From Clostridia bacterium DTU025 (GTDB lineage: Bacteria > Bacillota > DTU025): a stretch of DNA of 64,000 bases. The stretch is from the NCBI GenBank assembly GCA_001513145.1, contig LFSP01000037.1, positions 82,390-146,389 on the forward strand. Direction: 5' to 3'. The notes beneath the pieces are model-generated. The model was not told the origin of the DNA and did not search any database. It saw only the letters and a list, made by a program, of their open reading frames with translations. Made by a program: the position numbers and the translations under genes. This document shows positions 9,359-18,695 of the stretch, piece after piece (the stretch's first letter is position 1; each line of letters begins with the position of its first letter).

Positions 9359-10474
9359 TCAGGCAGTACCCGAGGCGGAACTCGGGCGCGCCGACATCCT
9401 CTTCGGCCTCTCATGGCCGGCAAGCACCCTCAGGCCCGCCTCAGCCAGCGCCCGCATCTCCTCCTCGCCCGGGTACACCATCACTGGGGCAATGAACTTC
9501 ACGCGCTGGGAGATCCACTCCACCAGCCTCGAGCAGTGGGCCGCCCCTCCCGTCAGGACTATGGCGTCCACACGGCCAGCCAGCGCGCACGCCACCCTGC
9601 CGATCTCCTTGGCCACCTGGTAGGCCATGGCCTCAAGGCACAGTGCCGCGTGTTGGTCGCCGGCGTCGATGGCGGCATCGACATCCCTCAGGGAGTTCGT
9701 GCCCAGGTAGGCCACGAGCCCGCCCTTGCCGTTGATCAGCTTCAGGATCTCCTCCTTCGTGTACCTGCCAGAAAAACATAGCCGCACCAACCCAGTGGCG
9801 GGCAGCAGACCGGACCGCTCCGGCGAGAACGGACCCTCGCCCTTCAGGGCGTTTGCCACCTCCACCACCCGGCCGCGCCTGTGGCCGCCCACGCTGATGC
9901 CGCCGCCGAGGTGCGCCACGATGAGGTTGATCTCCTCGTACTTCTTGCCCAGGTCGGCGGCGGCCCGCCTGGCCACGGCCTTCTGGTTGAGGGCATGGAA
10001 GATGCACACCCTGGGCGCCTCCGGAAGGCCGGTGTACCTCGACACGTCGTCAAGCTCATCGGTGGTGACCGGATCCGCTATGAACGCCGGAATCCCCAAC
10101 GGCTCGGCCACCCTCCGCGCCAATAGCCCACCCAGGCTCGACGCGTGCCCACCACCTGATGAGCGAAGCAGCGACACCAGCTCCTCGTCCACCACGTAGG
10201 TGCCGCCCTCCGAGGGCGGAAGCACCCCGCCCCTTCCCATCACCGCGCTGAGCGACGACGGACGTATGCCGCTGGCCTCCAGGAACCGCATCACGTGCTC
10301 GTACCGGAGCTCCAGCTGATGGAAGATGCTGGGGAACTGCGCCAGCATCTCGGCGTCGTGGGCCAGGTTACGGGATGCCACCATCTCATCATCATTGAAG
10401 ACGGCTACCTTCGTCGAAGTGGAGCCGGGGTTGATGACCAGCTGAACGAACACCCGCGCCGTCTCCCCCTTCAC
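9359..10474 (-). CDS. buk: Butyrate kinase (copy 1)
   Basis: VINPGSTSTKVAVFND, VAHLGGGISVGGHRRGRVVE, PERSGLLP, CFSGRYTKEE; GTG start overlaps the ptb stop (GTGA). Confidence 0.93.
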   Translation of the reverse strand: MKGETARVFVQLVINPGSTSTKVAVFNDDEMVASRNLAHDAEMLAQFPSIFHQLELRYEHVMRFLEASGIRPSSLSAVMGRGGVLPPSEGGTYVVDEELVSLLRSSGGGHASSLGGLLARRVAEPLGIPAFIADPVTTDELDDVSRYTGLPEAPRVCIFHALNQKAVARRAAADLGKKYEEINLIVAHLGGGISVGGHRRGRVVEVANALKGEGPFSPERSGLLPATGLVRLCFSGRYTKEEILKLINGKGGLVAYLGTNSLRDVDAAIDAGDQHAALCLEAMAYQVAKEIGRVACALAGRVDAIVLTGGAAHCSRLVEWISQRVKFIAPVMVYPGEEEMRALAEAGLRVLAGHERPKRMSARPSSASGTA

Positions 10475-11367
10475 GACGCCACTATGGCAAGCGCCAGCGA
10501 AAGCATGCGCGCCCTGGGCGAGTCAGACCTGGACGTTAGCACCACCGGGGCCCGCGCCCCCGCGATGACGGCGGCCGTGTCCACGTCACCGAAGTACACC
10601 ATGGTCTTGTAGATCACGTTTCCCGCGGCGATGTCAGGCGCCAGCAGTATGTCGGCCCTGCCAGCCACAGGCCCGCCCACGCCCTTATGCCTGGCGGACT
10701 CCATCGACACGGCATTGTCAAGCCCCAGCGGCCCGTCGACGATGCAGCCCTTGATCTGCTTGCGGTCGGACATCTTAGCCAGCGCTGCCGCCTCGATGGT
10801 CTCAGGCATGTCCGGGTTCACCGTCTCCACCGCCGCGACACAGGCAACCTTCGGCTCGGCATTGCCCAGCCTGTGCGCTACGTCCACCGCGTTCTGTATT
10901 ATCTGAACCTTCTGTTCCAGCGTCGGCGCTATGTTCATGGCCCCGTCGGTCAGGTATATCATCCTGTCGTACCGGGGGTTCTTGAACACGGCCACGTGGC
11001 TGAGGAGCCTGTTGGTGCGCAGTCCGATCTCCTTGTCAAGCACCGCCCTGAGGAAGTCGGCGGTGGGCACCAGGCCCTTCATCAGGATCCCCGCCTCGCC
11101 CGAGCTCACCTTGGCCACTGCCTTCCGCGCCGCCTGAGCGGGGTCGGGCTCGTGGACGATCTCAACTCCTGACAGGTCAAGGCCGATCTCGGCAGCCATG
11201 GCGTTCACCTGGGCCTCATCGCCCACCAGGACGAACCTGCCCATGCCCTCCGCCTGGGCCATGCCCACAGCCTCCAGCACTTCCTTGTCGTGAGCCGCTG
11301 CCACCGCCACCTTCGCCTCTGACCGCGCCTTGGCCTGACTAATCAGTTCAACGAAATCGGTGATCAT
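10471..11367 (-). CDS. ptb: Phosphate butyryltransferase
   Basis: MITDFVELISQAKARSEAKVAVAAAHDKEVLEAV, ILMKGLVPTADFLRAVLDKEIGLRTNRLLSHVAVF; start trimmed to 11367 (ATGA overlap with upstream buk). Confidence 0.93.
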   Translation of the reverse strand: MITDFVELISQAKARSEAKVAVAAAHDKEVLEAVGMAQAEGMGRFVLVGDEAQVNAMAAEIGLDLSGVEIVHEPDPAQAARKAVAKVSSGEAGILMKGLVPTADFLRAVLDKEIGLRTNRLLSHVAVFKNPRYDRMIYLTDGAMNIAPTLEQKVQIIQNAVDVAHRLGNAEPKVACVAAVETVNPDMPETIEAAALAKMSDRKQIKGCIVDGPLGLDNAVSMESARHKGVGGPVAGRADILLAPDIAAGNVIYKTMVYFGDVDTAAVIAGARAPVVLTSRSDSPRARMLSLALAIVAS

Positions 11368-12479
11368 CGCGGTTCCCCTCCTACAACAGCAGAATAGTCT
11401 TTGGCCTCTTCCAGCCCGTTCAGCACACGCAGCGCCCCCATGGCCAGCGCCTGCATCTCGTTCTCCCCGGGATACACGTAAACCGGAGCGATGAAACGGC
11501 AACGCTCGGTGACGTAATCCACAAGGCGCTGCCAGTGTGCCAGCCCGCCCGTGATGGCCACGGCGTCCACGTTGCCGCTGAGCACAGCTGCCATGGCTCC
11601 GATCTCCTTGGCTATACCGTAGAACATGGCCTCAGCCACCCGAAGCGCGTGTTCGTCGCCTTCTTGGATCATCCGCTCCACGTCACGGGCGTCAGCGGTG
11701 CCCAGGTGCGCCTTGAGCCCGGAGGCCCTGGTGAGCCTGTGTATGAGCTGGTCCTCAGTGTACTTGCCGGAGAAGCACATGTCCACTATCACGCTTGCGC
11801 AGATGGATCCCGCTCGCTCCGGCGAGAACGGACCCTCGTCATCGGCCCCGTTCACGTCCACCATCCTGCCGGCCCGCACCGCTGCGATGGAGATGCCGCT
11901 GCCCAGGTGGGCAACGACCATGTTGAGGTCCTGAAGGTCACGCCCCAGCTCCTGAGCCACCCTGTGGGCGGTGCTGCGAACTGACAGGGCGTGCAGCCGC
12001 GACTGTCGGGGCACTTGAGGCAGGCCTGAAAGGCGCGCCTCAGGGTCGAACTCGTCAACAGTGATGGGATCAAGGAGGTATGCCCGAATGCCCAGACGCC
12101 GGGCGATGTTGAAAGCGATCGGCGGGGAGAAGTTCGCCGCGTGATGCAGCGCCGGACGATGCAGCAGGTCATCCACCACCCTCTCGTCGATGAGGTATAC
12201 GCCGCCAGGCATTGACCTGAGGGCCCCTCCCCGGGCCACCACGGCGCACAGCCGTTCCGGCGCCTCGTCATGCTTCGCCAGGCAGTCCTCTACGGCGGCC
12301 GTCCTGAACCTTAGGTGCTCCTCTGGACTGGTCAGTGGGGCCAGCTCATCCGGCAAGTGCTCAAGCGTTTCAGACCACACCACGTTCTCGTCGTTATACA
12401 CGGCCAGCTTGGTCGAAGCTGACCCGGTGTTTATCACCAGGATTCGATGCCCGGCCCTGGCAGGGCTCAAGGGCCTCAC
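11364..12479 (-). CDS. buk: Butyrate kinase (copy 2)
   Basis: ILVINTGSASTKLAVYNDENVVWSE, VAHLGSGISIAAVRAGRMVDVNG, SPERAGSI, CFSGKYTEDQL. Confidence 0.93.
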   Translation of the reverse strand: MRPLSPARAGHRILVINTGSASTKLAVYNDENVVWSETLEHLPDELAPLTSPEEHLRFRTAAVEDCLAKHDEAPERLCAVVARGGALRSMPGGVYLIDERVVDDLLHRPALHHAANFSPPIAFNIARRLGIRAYLLDPITVDEFDPEARLSGLPQVPRQSRLHALSVRSTAHRVAQELGRDLQDLNMVVAHLGSGISIAAVRAGRMVDVNGADDEGPFSPERAGSICASVIVDMCFSGKYTEDQLIHRLTRASGLKAHLGTADARDVERMIQEGDEHALRVAEAMFYGIAKEIGAMAAVLSGNVDAVAITGGLAHWQRLVDYVTERCRFIAPVYVYPGENEMQALAMGALRVLNGLEEAKDYSAVVGGEPR

Positions 12480-12552
12480 CGCCTTTCGTCGTCACGCATG
12501 CACAGAATCTATATTCTACTCCGCCGCACAAACTCCCTTCACAAATGAGAAT

Positions 12553-12571
12553 AGCCGGAGCAAGTCCGGCT
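12553..12571 (-). terminator. Probable rho-independent terminator downstream of pnp
   Basis: Minus strand AGCCGGA-CTTGC-TCCGGCT followed by ATTCTCATTTGT. Confidence 0.5.
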
Positions 12572-12606
12572 GTTGCACATCGTTTCAGTATGCTGTTTTT
12601 CCGGCG

Positions 12607-14814
12607 CTACCTGCGGAACCGACCGCCAGGTCCTCCAGGCCGCTTCGGACCGCCCGGGCTGGACGAACGCGGGCCGCCTGGGCCTCCAGTCCTCGGAGGC
12701 CTGCCGGGCGCTCCGTCGCCAAGCCCCTCTGGCTTCGGAAGCAGGTCCTTGCGGGAGAGGTTTATCCTCCCTTGGCTGTCGATCTCGCATACTCTCACCG
12801 TGACCTCGTCTCCGACGTTCAGCACGTCCTCGACGGAGTTCACCCTTTCCCAAGAAAGCTGCGAGATGTGCACCAGACCTTCCTTGCCAGGCAAGATCTC
12901 CACGAAGGCGCCGAAAGGCATTATCCTGCTGACCCTGCCGGTGTACACCTCTCCGGCCTGCGGGTCGTGCACCAGTTCCATGATCATGCCCACGGCCTTC
13001 TTCGCCATCTCCTCGTTGGTCGACGCAATGAACACACGGCCGTCGTCCTCGATGTCGATCTTGGTTCCGGTGGCGTCGATGATCTTGCGGATCATCTTGC
13101 CTCCAGGGCCGATCACGTCCCTGATCTTGTCGGGGTCGATGGTGATGGTGAGCATCCTGGGCGCGTAAGGCGACAGCTCAGGCCTGGGCGCAGGCAGGGT
13201 CTCCAGCATCCTGCCGAGGATGAAGAGCCGTCCCCTGCGAGCCTGCTCCAGAGCTTCCTCAAGTATCTCCCTGGAGATGCCCTTGACCTTGATGTCCATC
13301 TGGATGGCGGTCACCCCGTCAGTGGTGCCGGCCACCTTGAAGTCCATGTCGCCCAGATGGTCCTCGATGCCCTGGATATCCGTGAGGATGGTGAAGTTGT
13401 CCCCGTACTTCACCAGACCCATGGCCACTCCGGCTACGGGCTTGCGAATGGGCACGCCTGCGTCCATCAGCGCCAGGGTGCTGCCGCATACCGATGCCTG
13501 GCTCGTGGATCCGTTGGATTCGATGGTCTCCGTCACCAGCCTTATGGTGTACGGGAACTCCTCCTCCGGCGGGATCATCGGCAGCAACGCGCGTTCAGCC
13601 AGCGCGCCGTGGCCGATCTCCCTGCGACCAGGCCCCCTCATGGGCCTGACCTCACCGACGCTGTAGCCAGGGAAGTTGTAGTGATGCATGTAGCGCTTGG
13701 ACTCAATGAGCCCGAGATCGTCGATGATCTGCATGTCGCCGACGGCACCCAGCGTGCACGCGGTTATCACCTGAGTCTGGCCCCTACGGAACATGGCGGA
13801 TCCGTGCACCCGCGGCAGGATTCCAACCTCGCAGGTAATGGGCCGGATCTCATCCAGGGCCCTGCCGTCAGGCCTGACGTGCTCTACCGTGATCATGCGG
13901 CGCACGATCTCCTTGAGCATATCATCGAGGACGGCGCCGATGTCCTTGACAGGCACCTCTTCCCCCATGAGCTCGGCGAAATGCGCCAGGGTTTCCTCCC
14001 TCACGGCGTCAAGCCTCTGCTCTCGCTCCACCTTGTCGGGGTTGCGTACAGCCTGCTCCAGGCGCTCATAGGCGAACTCCCTGACCTTCTGAGCCAGATC
14101 CGGATCGGGCTGGAAGATCTTGAACTCGCGTTTCGGCACCCCAACGGCCTCGATGATGGTCCTCTGGAACTCGATGATTCGCTTGATCTCCTCGTGGCCG
14201 AACATGATCGCCTCGAGGACCTTGCTCTCAGGCAGCTCGTTGGCGCCAGCCTCCACCATCAGCACCGCGTCGTATGTACCGGCAACCACCAGCGACAGGC
14301 TGGACTTCTCGGTCTGCTCGGCGTCGGGGTTCAGCACCAGCTCCCCGTCGACCAATCCCACCTTCACGCCGGCGATGGGGCCCTCGAACGGTATGTCGGA
14401 GATACACAGGGCCACCGACGCCCCATTCATGGCCAGCACAGATGGCTCGACCCCAGGCTCCACCGACATCACCGTGGCGACCACCTGAACGTCGTTGCGG
14501 AAGCCCTGAGGGAACAGCGGCCTGATGGGCCTGTCGATCTGCCGCGCCGCCAGGATCGCAGCCTCGCTGGGCCGTCCTTCCCTCTTGATGAACCCTCCGG
14601 GGATCTTGCCCACGGCGTACAGGCGCTCCTCGTAGTCCACCAGCAGAGGGAAGAAGTCTATGCCCTCCCTGGGCTCACGGGAAGCTGTGGCCGTGACCAA
14701 CACCACGGTCTCTCCGTATCTGCACAGCACCGAGCCACCGGCCTGCTGCGCATAGTGGCCCGTCTCGAACACGAGCTTACGTCCGGCCACAGTTGTTTCG
14801 AAAACTTGATGCAT
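12607..14814 (-). CDS. pnp: Polyribonucleotide nucleotidyltransferase (PNPase)
   Basis: Two RNase PH cores, KH ([29 protein letters not shown]) and S1 ([33 protein letters not shown]) domains; Gly/Pro/Arg-rich tail. Confidence 0.98.
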   Translation of the reverse strand: MHQVFETTVAGRKLVFETGHYAQQAGGSVLCRYGETVVLVTATASREPREGIDFFPLLVDYEERLYAVGKIPGGFIKREGRPSEAAILAARQIDRPIRPLFPQGFRNDVQVVATVMSVEPGVEPSVLAMNGASVALCISDIPFEGPIAGVKVGLVDGELVLNPDAEQTEKSSLSLVVAGTYDAVLMVEAGANELPESKVLEAIMFGHEEIKRIIEFQRTIIEAVGVPKREFKIFQPDPDLAQKVREFAYERLEQAVRNPDKVEREQRLDAVREETLAHFAELMGEEVPVKDIGAVLDDMLKEIVRRMITVEHVRPDGRALDEIRPITCEVGILPRVHGSAMFRRGQTQVITACTLGAVGDMQIIDDLGLIESKRYMHHYNFPGYSVGEVRPMRGPGRREIGHGALAERALLPMIPPEEEFPYTIRLVTETIESNGSTSQASVCGSTLALMDAGVPIRKPVAGVAMGLVKYGDNFTILTDIQGIEDHLGDMDFKVAGTTDGVTAIQMDIKVKGISREILEEALEQARRGRLFILGRMLETLPAPRPELSPYAPRMLTITIDPDKIRDVIGPGGKMIRKIIDATGTKIDIEDDGRVFIASTNEEMAKKAVGMIMELVHDPQAGEVYTGRVSRIMPFGAFVEILPGKEGLVHISQLSWERVNSVEDVLNVGDEVTVRVCEIDSQGRINLSRKDLLPKPEGLGDGAPGRPPRTGGPGGPRSSSPGGPKRPGGPGGRFRR

Positions 14815-14865
14815 CTAGTCACCTACCTTCTTGTGATAGCGGGTTTCAGTGCGAGTGCAAGCACA

Positions 14866-14892
14866 GAGAGCGGGACCGCATCGCCCGCTCTC
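14866..14892 (-). promoter_or_regulatory. rpsO-pnp intercistronic stem-loop
   Basis: Minus strand GAGAGCGGG-N9-CCCGCTCTC, perfect 9-bp stem, directly 5' of pnp. Confidence 0.6.
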
Positions 14893-14905
14893 ACCCATAA
14901 CGTAC

Positions 14906-15175
14906 CTACTTCCGCAGACCGAGCTGGTCGATGATGACCCTGTACCTCTGGATGTCGGTCTTCTTCAGGTAATCCAGCAGAGCTCTGCGGCGTCCGACCA
15001 TCTTGAGAAGCCCGCGGCGCGAATGGTGGTCCTTCTTGTGCACCCTTAGGTGCTCCGTCAGGTAGTTTATCCGTTCGGTCAAGATAGCCACCTGAACCTC
15101 GGGCGAACCGGTGTCGGTATCGTGGATGCGGTACTGGTCAATGATTTCTCTCTTGCGTTCCTGGTTAAGAGCCAT
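14906..15175 (-). CDS. rpsO: 30S ribosomal protein S15
   Basis: [72 protein letters not shown]. Confidence 0.98.
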   Translation of the reverse strand: MALNQERKREIIDQYRIHDTDTGSPEVQVAILTERINYLTEHLRVHKKDHHSRRGLLKMVGRRRALLDYLKKTDIQRYRVIIDQLGLRK

Positions 15176-15289
15176 CGTGTGTACCTCCTGTCAGGTAATT
15201 GCCCCTTACCAAGAAGACCGTCGGAGGGGTCGGTAATCGTAGTAAAGGGTTGGCAAGCTATTCGGAACCTATGCGCCAGCTTGCGATGT

Positions 15290-16270
15290 TCATTCTAGCA
15301 TACGCCCTTGGAGCTGTAAACCGGCGCCGCAGGCGTCCGAGCCCACAAGCTCCACGGCGCGTACGATGTCGGCACGTATCTGAGCCACCAGCTCCGCCCG
15401 GTCGGAGAAGACCATCTCAGGGCGGAGGCGCTGGACGAACTGCACCGTCATGCGCTGGTTGTGGAAATCGCCGCTGGCCCCCACCAGGTGAGCCTCGACG
15501 CGCACCCCGCGGGCCTCATCGGAGAAGGTCGGCCTTGTGCCTATGTTGCACACTGCTGGCCAGTGCGCCCCATCCTGCGTGCGCACAACACAGGCGTACA
15601 CGCCTCTCGCCGGAAGGGCAATGCCCTTCGCGGTTCGCAGGTTCGCGGTGGGGATGCCCATGCCCGCGCCCACGCCCCGACCGTGCTCCACCACGCCGTC
15701 GACGGCATGGGGCCTGCCCAGCATTCGCGCGGCCCTCTCCACATCGCCCAGCGCCACCGCCTCCCGTATGGCGGTGCTTGACACGGGAACACCGTCCACC
15801 TTGACCTGGGGGACCACCGTGACACCGAATCCAAGCTCAACGCCGAGCTGCACCAGAAGGACCGGGGTTCCCTGGCCCATGCGCCCGAAGGTGTAGTCAT
15901 ATCCCACCACCACGTGCTCGGCTCCCAACTGCTCCGCCAGGACAGCTCTGGCGAACTCCTGCGGCGAGCAGGCGGCGAACTCAGGCTCGAAGCGGCGCAC
16001 CACCACCTGGTCCACCCCGGCCTCCTCGAAGAGCTCCAGCTTCCTCTGCAGCGAAACAAGGTACAGCGGCCGCCTCTGGGGTGCCAGCACCTCGATGGGG
16101 TTGACATCGAACGTGAAGGCTCCGGCGGGCAACCCCTTCTCCCGCGCCTGCCGCTGCGCCGCCCTGAGTAGCGCCACGTGCCCTCTGTGCACGCCGTCGA
16201 AGGTGCCCAGCGCCCATACGGCGCGCGGAGTCACCGAACCCAGCCCTTCACTTGCGAAAACGATGTTCAT
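15290..16270 (-). CDS. ribF: Bifunctional riboflavin kinase/FMN adenylyltransferase
   Basis: VWALGTFDGVHRGHVALLR, GRGVGAGMGIPTANL, RGVYACVV, NIGTRPTF. Confidence 0.96.
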   Translation of the reverse strand: MNIVFASEGLGSVTPRAVWALGTFDGVHRGHVALLRAAQRQAREKGLPAGAFTFDVNPIEVLAPQRRPLYLVSLQRKLELFEEAGVDQVVVRRFEPEFAACSPQEFARAVLAEQLGAEHVVVGYDYTFGRMGQGTPVLLVQLGVELGFGVTVVPQVKVDGVPVSSTAIREAVALGDVERAARMLGRPHAVDGVVEHGRGVGAGMGIPTANLRTAKGIALPARGVYACVVRTQDGAHWPAVCNIGTRPTFSDEARGVRVEAHLVGASGDFHNQRMTVQFVQRLRPEMVFSDRAELVAQIRADIVRAVELVGSDACGAGLQLQGRMLE

Positions 16271-17226
16271 GAGCCCTCAGCCTCTCTCCCCAGAACCACC
16301 TTGGGATGCAGCGCAACTCCGTCGTCGCACGCGGCTCCCCCAGGCTCGGCCCATGCCACTGCCGCCAGACTGCCGTCAGGGTCAAACAGCGCCGTCCAGC
16401 CGCGGCCGCTGGCACCGGCGCCCGTGACCCTGCCTGCGTCGGCACGTATGACGTTGCCGTTCAGCGCCCTGACGGTCTCCAAGTCGTTCATCATCAGTCG
16501 AGGCAGGTGCGCCACCCCTCTCGCCATGGGATGCAGCACTGCCCCGTAATCCGCTGTCTCTGCGGCCGCGGCCACGGCTTCGATGGTGGCGCATTCCTCA
16601 AGCGAGAAGCCTGAGGCTCTGGTACGCACCAGGCTGCCCATGTGGCCCGGCACTCCCAGGGACGCGCAGATGTCTTCGCACAGAGTTCGTATGTACGTGC
16701 CTTTCGAGCACTCCACGGCGATCCGCACCGACGAGCCACTGACGATAGGCTCAGGCCAGGCATCCAGGTCCACAGGGACGATGCCGTACACGGTGACTCT
16801 CCTGGCCTCGCGCTCCACGGTGATGCCCTCCCTGGCAAGCTCGTAGAGGCGTCGGCCCTCGTAGTGCACGGCGGATACCATGGGAGGAACCTGCATGATC
16901 TCGCCGGTGAACTTATGTAAGGCATCGACGACCGCCTCACGGGGGATGGTGAACCCGTCCATCCGCGCCACCACCTGGCCGTGGGAGTCGCCGGTGGTGG
17001 TGGCGGAGCCGAATACGATCTCAGCCTCGTACGCCTTGGGCATGTCCATCAGGAACCTGGAAAGCCGCGTGGCCCTGCCCAGGCACAACACCAGCACGCC
17101 TGTGGCCTCAGGGTCCAGCGTGCCGGTGTGACCCACGCTGCGCTCTCGCGTGAGCCTGCGCACCCTGGCCACCACGTCGTGGGACGTGAAGCCTGCCGGC
17201 TTGTAAAGGGCCATCAGTCCGTCCAC
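16267..17226 (-). CDS. truB: tRNA pseudouridine(55) synthase
   Basis: LMALYKPAGFTSHDVVARVRRLTRERSVGHTGTLDPEATGVLVLCLGRATRL; start may be 17214. Confidence 0.97.
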   Translation of the reverse strand: MDGLMALYKPAGFTSHDVVARVRRLTRERSVGHTGTLDPEATGVLVLCLGRATRLSRFLMDMPKAYEAEIVFGSATTTGDSHGQVVARMDGFTIPREAVVDALHKFTGEIMQVPPMVSAVHYEGRRLYELAREGITVEREARRVTVYGIVPVDLDAWPEPIVSGSSVRIAVECSKGTYIRTLCEDICASLGVPGHMGSLVRTRASGFSLEECATIEAVAAAAETADYGAVLHPMARGVAHLPRLMMNDLETVRALNGNVIRADAGRVTGAGASGRGWTALFDPDGSLAAVAWAEPGGAACDDGVALHPKVVLGREAEGS

Positions 17227-18206
17227 TGGTGGCCGGCCTCCCGGAGCGCCTTTCTCACCTCAGCCATCACCGCGGCTTTGGCCTGCTCGAGACCTCCCCT
17301 GAACGTGAGGCCAGATGCCCGAACGTGCCCTCCACCGCCCAACGCCAGCGCTATCCTGGACACGTCCACGTCACGGTTGGACCTGAGCCCCACCCTGATC
17401 TCATCGGAGCCGATCTCCTTGTAAACCACGGCCACCTCCACACCCGCCACCGACCTTGCATATGAGATGAACCCCTCTGTCTCCGACTCAGTAAGGGAAT
17501 AGCGCCTCATGAGGTCAGCGGTGATGTCCATGGACGCCATCAGACCGGAGCAGTGGAATTCCATGCTGAGTATCGCCTCGGCCATGCCCGCAAGGGACTG
17601 GTACGACCTGGTGTCGTACACGCTCTGGCTTATCTGCCAGGGGCTTGCCCCCGCCTCGGTGAGGGCGGCGGCCACACGAAACGTGTAGGCCGTGGTGTTG
17701 GAGTACCTAAAGGAGCCGGTGTCGGTGATCACCCCCGCCAGCAGGCAAGTGGCCGTCTCCGGGCCCAGGGCGATGCCCATCCGCTCCAGAAGGCCGAACA
17801 CCATCTCCGAGGTGGATGCGGCTGCCACGTCCACCCAGTTGATGTCGGCGAAGCCTGTGTTGGTGGGATGGTGATCCACGTTCGCCATCAGGCCGCTTGC
17901 CTGCACCGCACCGGCGCAGCGGCCCACCCGGTCCAGGGAGCCGCAGTCCAGCACCACCGCAAGGGCGTGCTGCCCCGCCGCGGCCGCGCAGTCCCCCGCC
18001 ATGATCTCGTCGGCGCCTGGCAGGAACCTGAGGTTCGCCGGCACCTCGTCGGAGAGCACCGCAATGACCATCTTCCCGGCGCTCTCAAGGGCGTGCTTCA
18101 GGCCCAGCATCGAGCCGATGGCGTCGCCGTCCGGCTGCACGTGGGTTGTCACTATGATACTTGGAGACTGCTCAATGGCCTCGACCAGCCGCTGCGGAAC
18201 GTTCAT
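17214..18206 (-). CDS. nrnA: DHH-family bifunctional oligoribonuclease/PAP phosphatase NrnA
   Basis: THVQPDGDAIGSMLGLKHAL, NVDHHPTNTGFADINWVD, ITDTGSFRYSNT, GGGGHVRASG. Confidence 0.93.
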   Translation of the reverse strand: MNVPQRLVEAIEQSPSIIVTTHVQPDGDAIGSMLGLKHALESAGKMVIAVLSDEVPANLRFLPGADEIMAGDCAAAAGQHALAVVLDCGSLDRVGRCAGAVQASGLMANVDHHPTNTGFADINWVDVAAASTSEMVFGLLERMGIALGPETATCLLAGVITDTGSFRYSNTTAYTFRVAAALTEAGASPWQISQSVYDTRSYQSLAGMAEAILSMEFHCSGLMASMDITADLMRRYSLTESETEGFISYARSVAGVEVAVVYKEIGSDEIRVGLRSNRDVDVSRIALALGGGGHVRASGLTFRGGLEQAKAAVMAEVRKALREAGHQWTD

Positions 18207-18556
18207 CAGCGGTCCTCCTGCTTGATCCTGGACAGCACTTCCATGATACGCGCCCCGTGTTCCAGGGAGGTGTCGTGCACAAAATGGATCTCAGGCGTGA
18301 GCCTCAGCTGGATCCTCCTGCCTATCTCAGACCGGATGTAGCCCTTGGCGCTCTCCAGGGCGCGCATGGTCTTGGCCTTCGCCTCTTCGTCACCGAGGAT
18401 GCTCACGTAGACCTTCACGTGCTGCATGTCACCGCTGACCTCGACGTCCACCACTGTGGCGAACCCGAGCCTGGGATCCTTCAGGTCTTTCTGGAGTATG
18501 CTTGATATCTCCTCACGCATCGTGGCCCTTACCCTGTCGAGCCTGCGGTTGGCCAT
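18206..18556 (-). CDS. rbfA: 30S ribosome-binding factor A
   Basis: RRLDRVRATMREEISSILQKDLKDPRLGFATVVDVEVSGDMQHVKVYVSILG. Confidence 0.95.
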   Translation of the reverse strand: MANRRLDRVRATMREEISSILQKDLKDPRLGFATVVDVEVSGDMQHVKVYVSILGDEEAKAKTMRALESAKGYIRSEIGRRIQLRLTPEIHFVHDTSLEHGARIMEVLSRIKQEDR

Positions 18557-18668
18557 TGAACCACACCTCCATCAGGCAGTACATGTGTAAGTAGCTGCGC
18601 CAAGGCAGCGCGGGGAGCCGTTCGACGATGAAACGACTCCCGCCTGCATACAGGTGCGTGCTCACGGG

Positions 18669-18690
18669 CTCCCTGAAGGCCTTCAGGGAG
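18669..18690. repeat. 22-bp perfect palindrome CTCCCTGAAGGCCTTCAGGGAG just 3' of infB
   Basis: Read directly; sequence equals its own reverse complement. Confidence 0.9.
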
Positions 18691-18695
18691 ACTCG

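Noticed and set aside
12190-14934. 914-aa plus-strand ORF antisense to pnp/rpsO
   Set aside because: Antisense shadow ORF typical of high-GC coding DNA; the minus strand encodes unmistakable PNPase.
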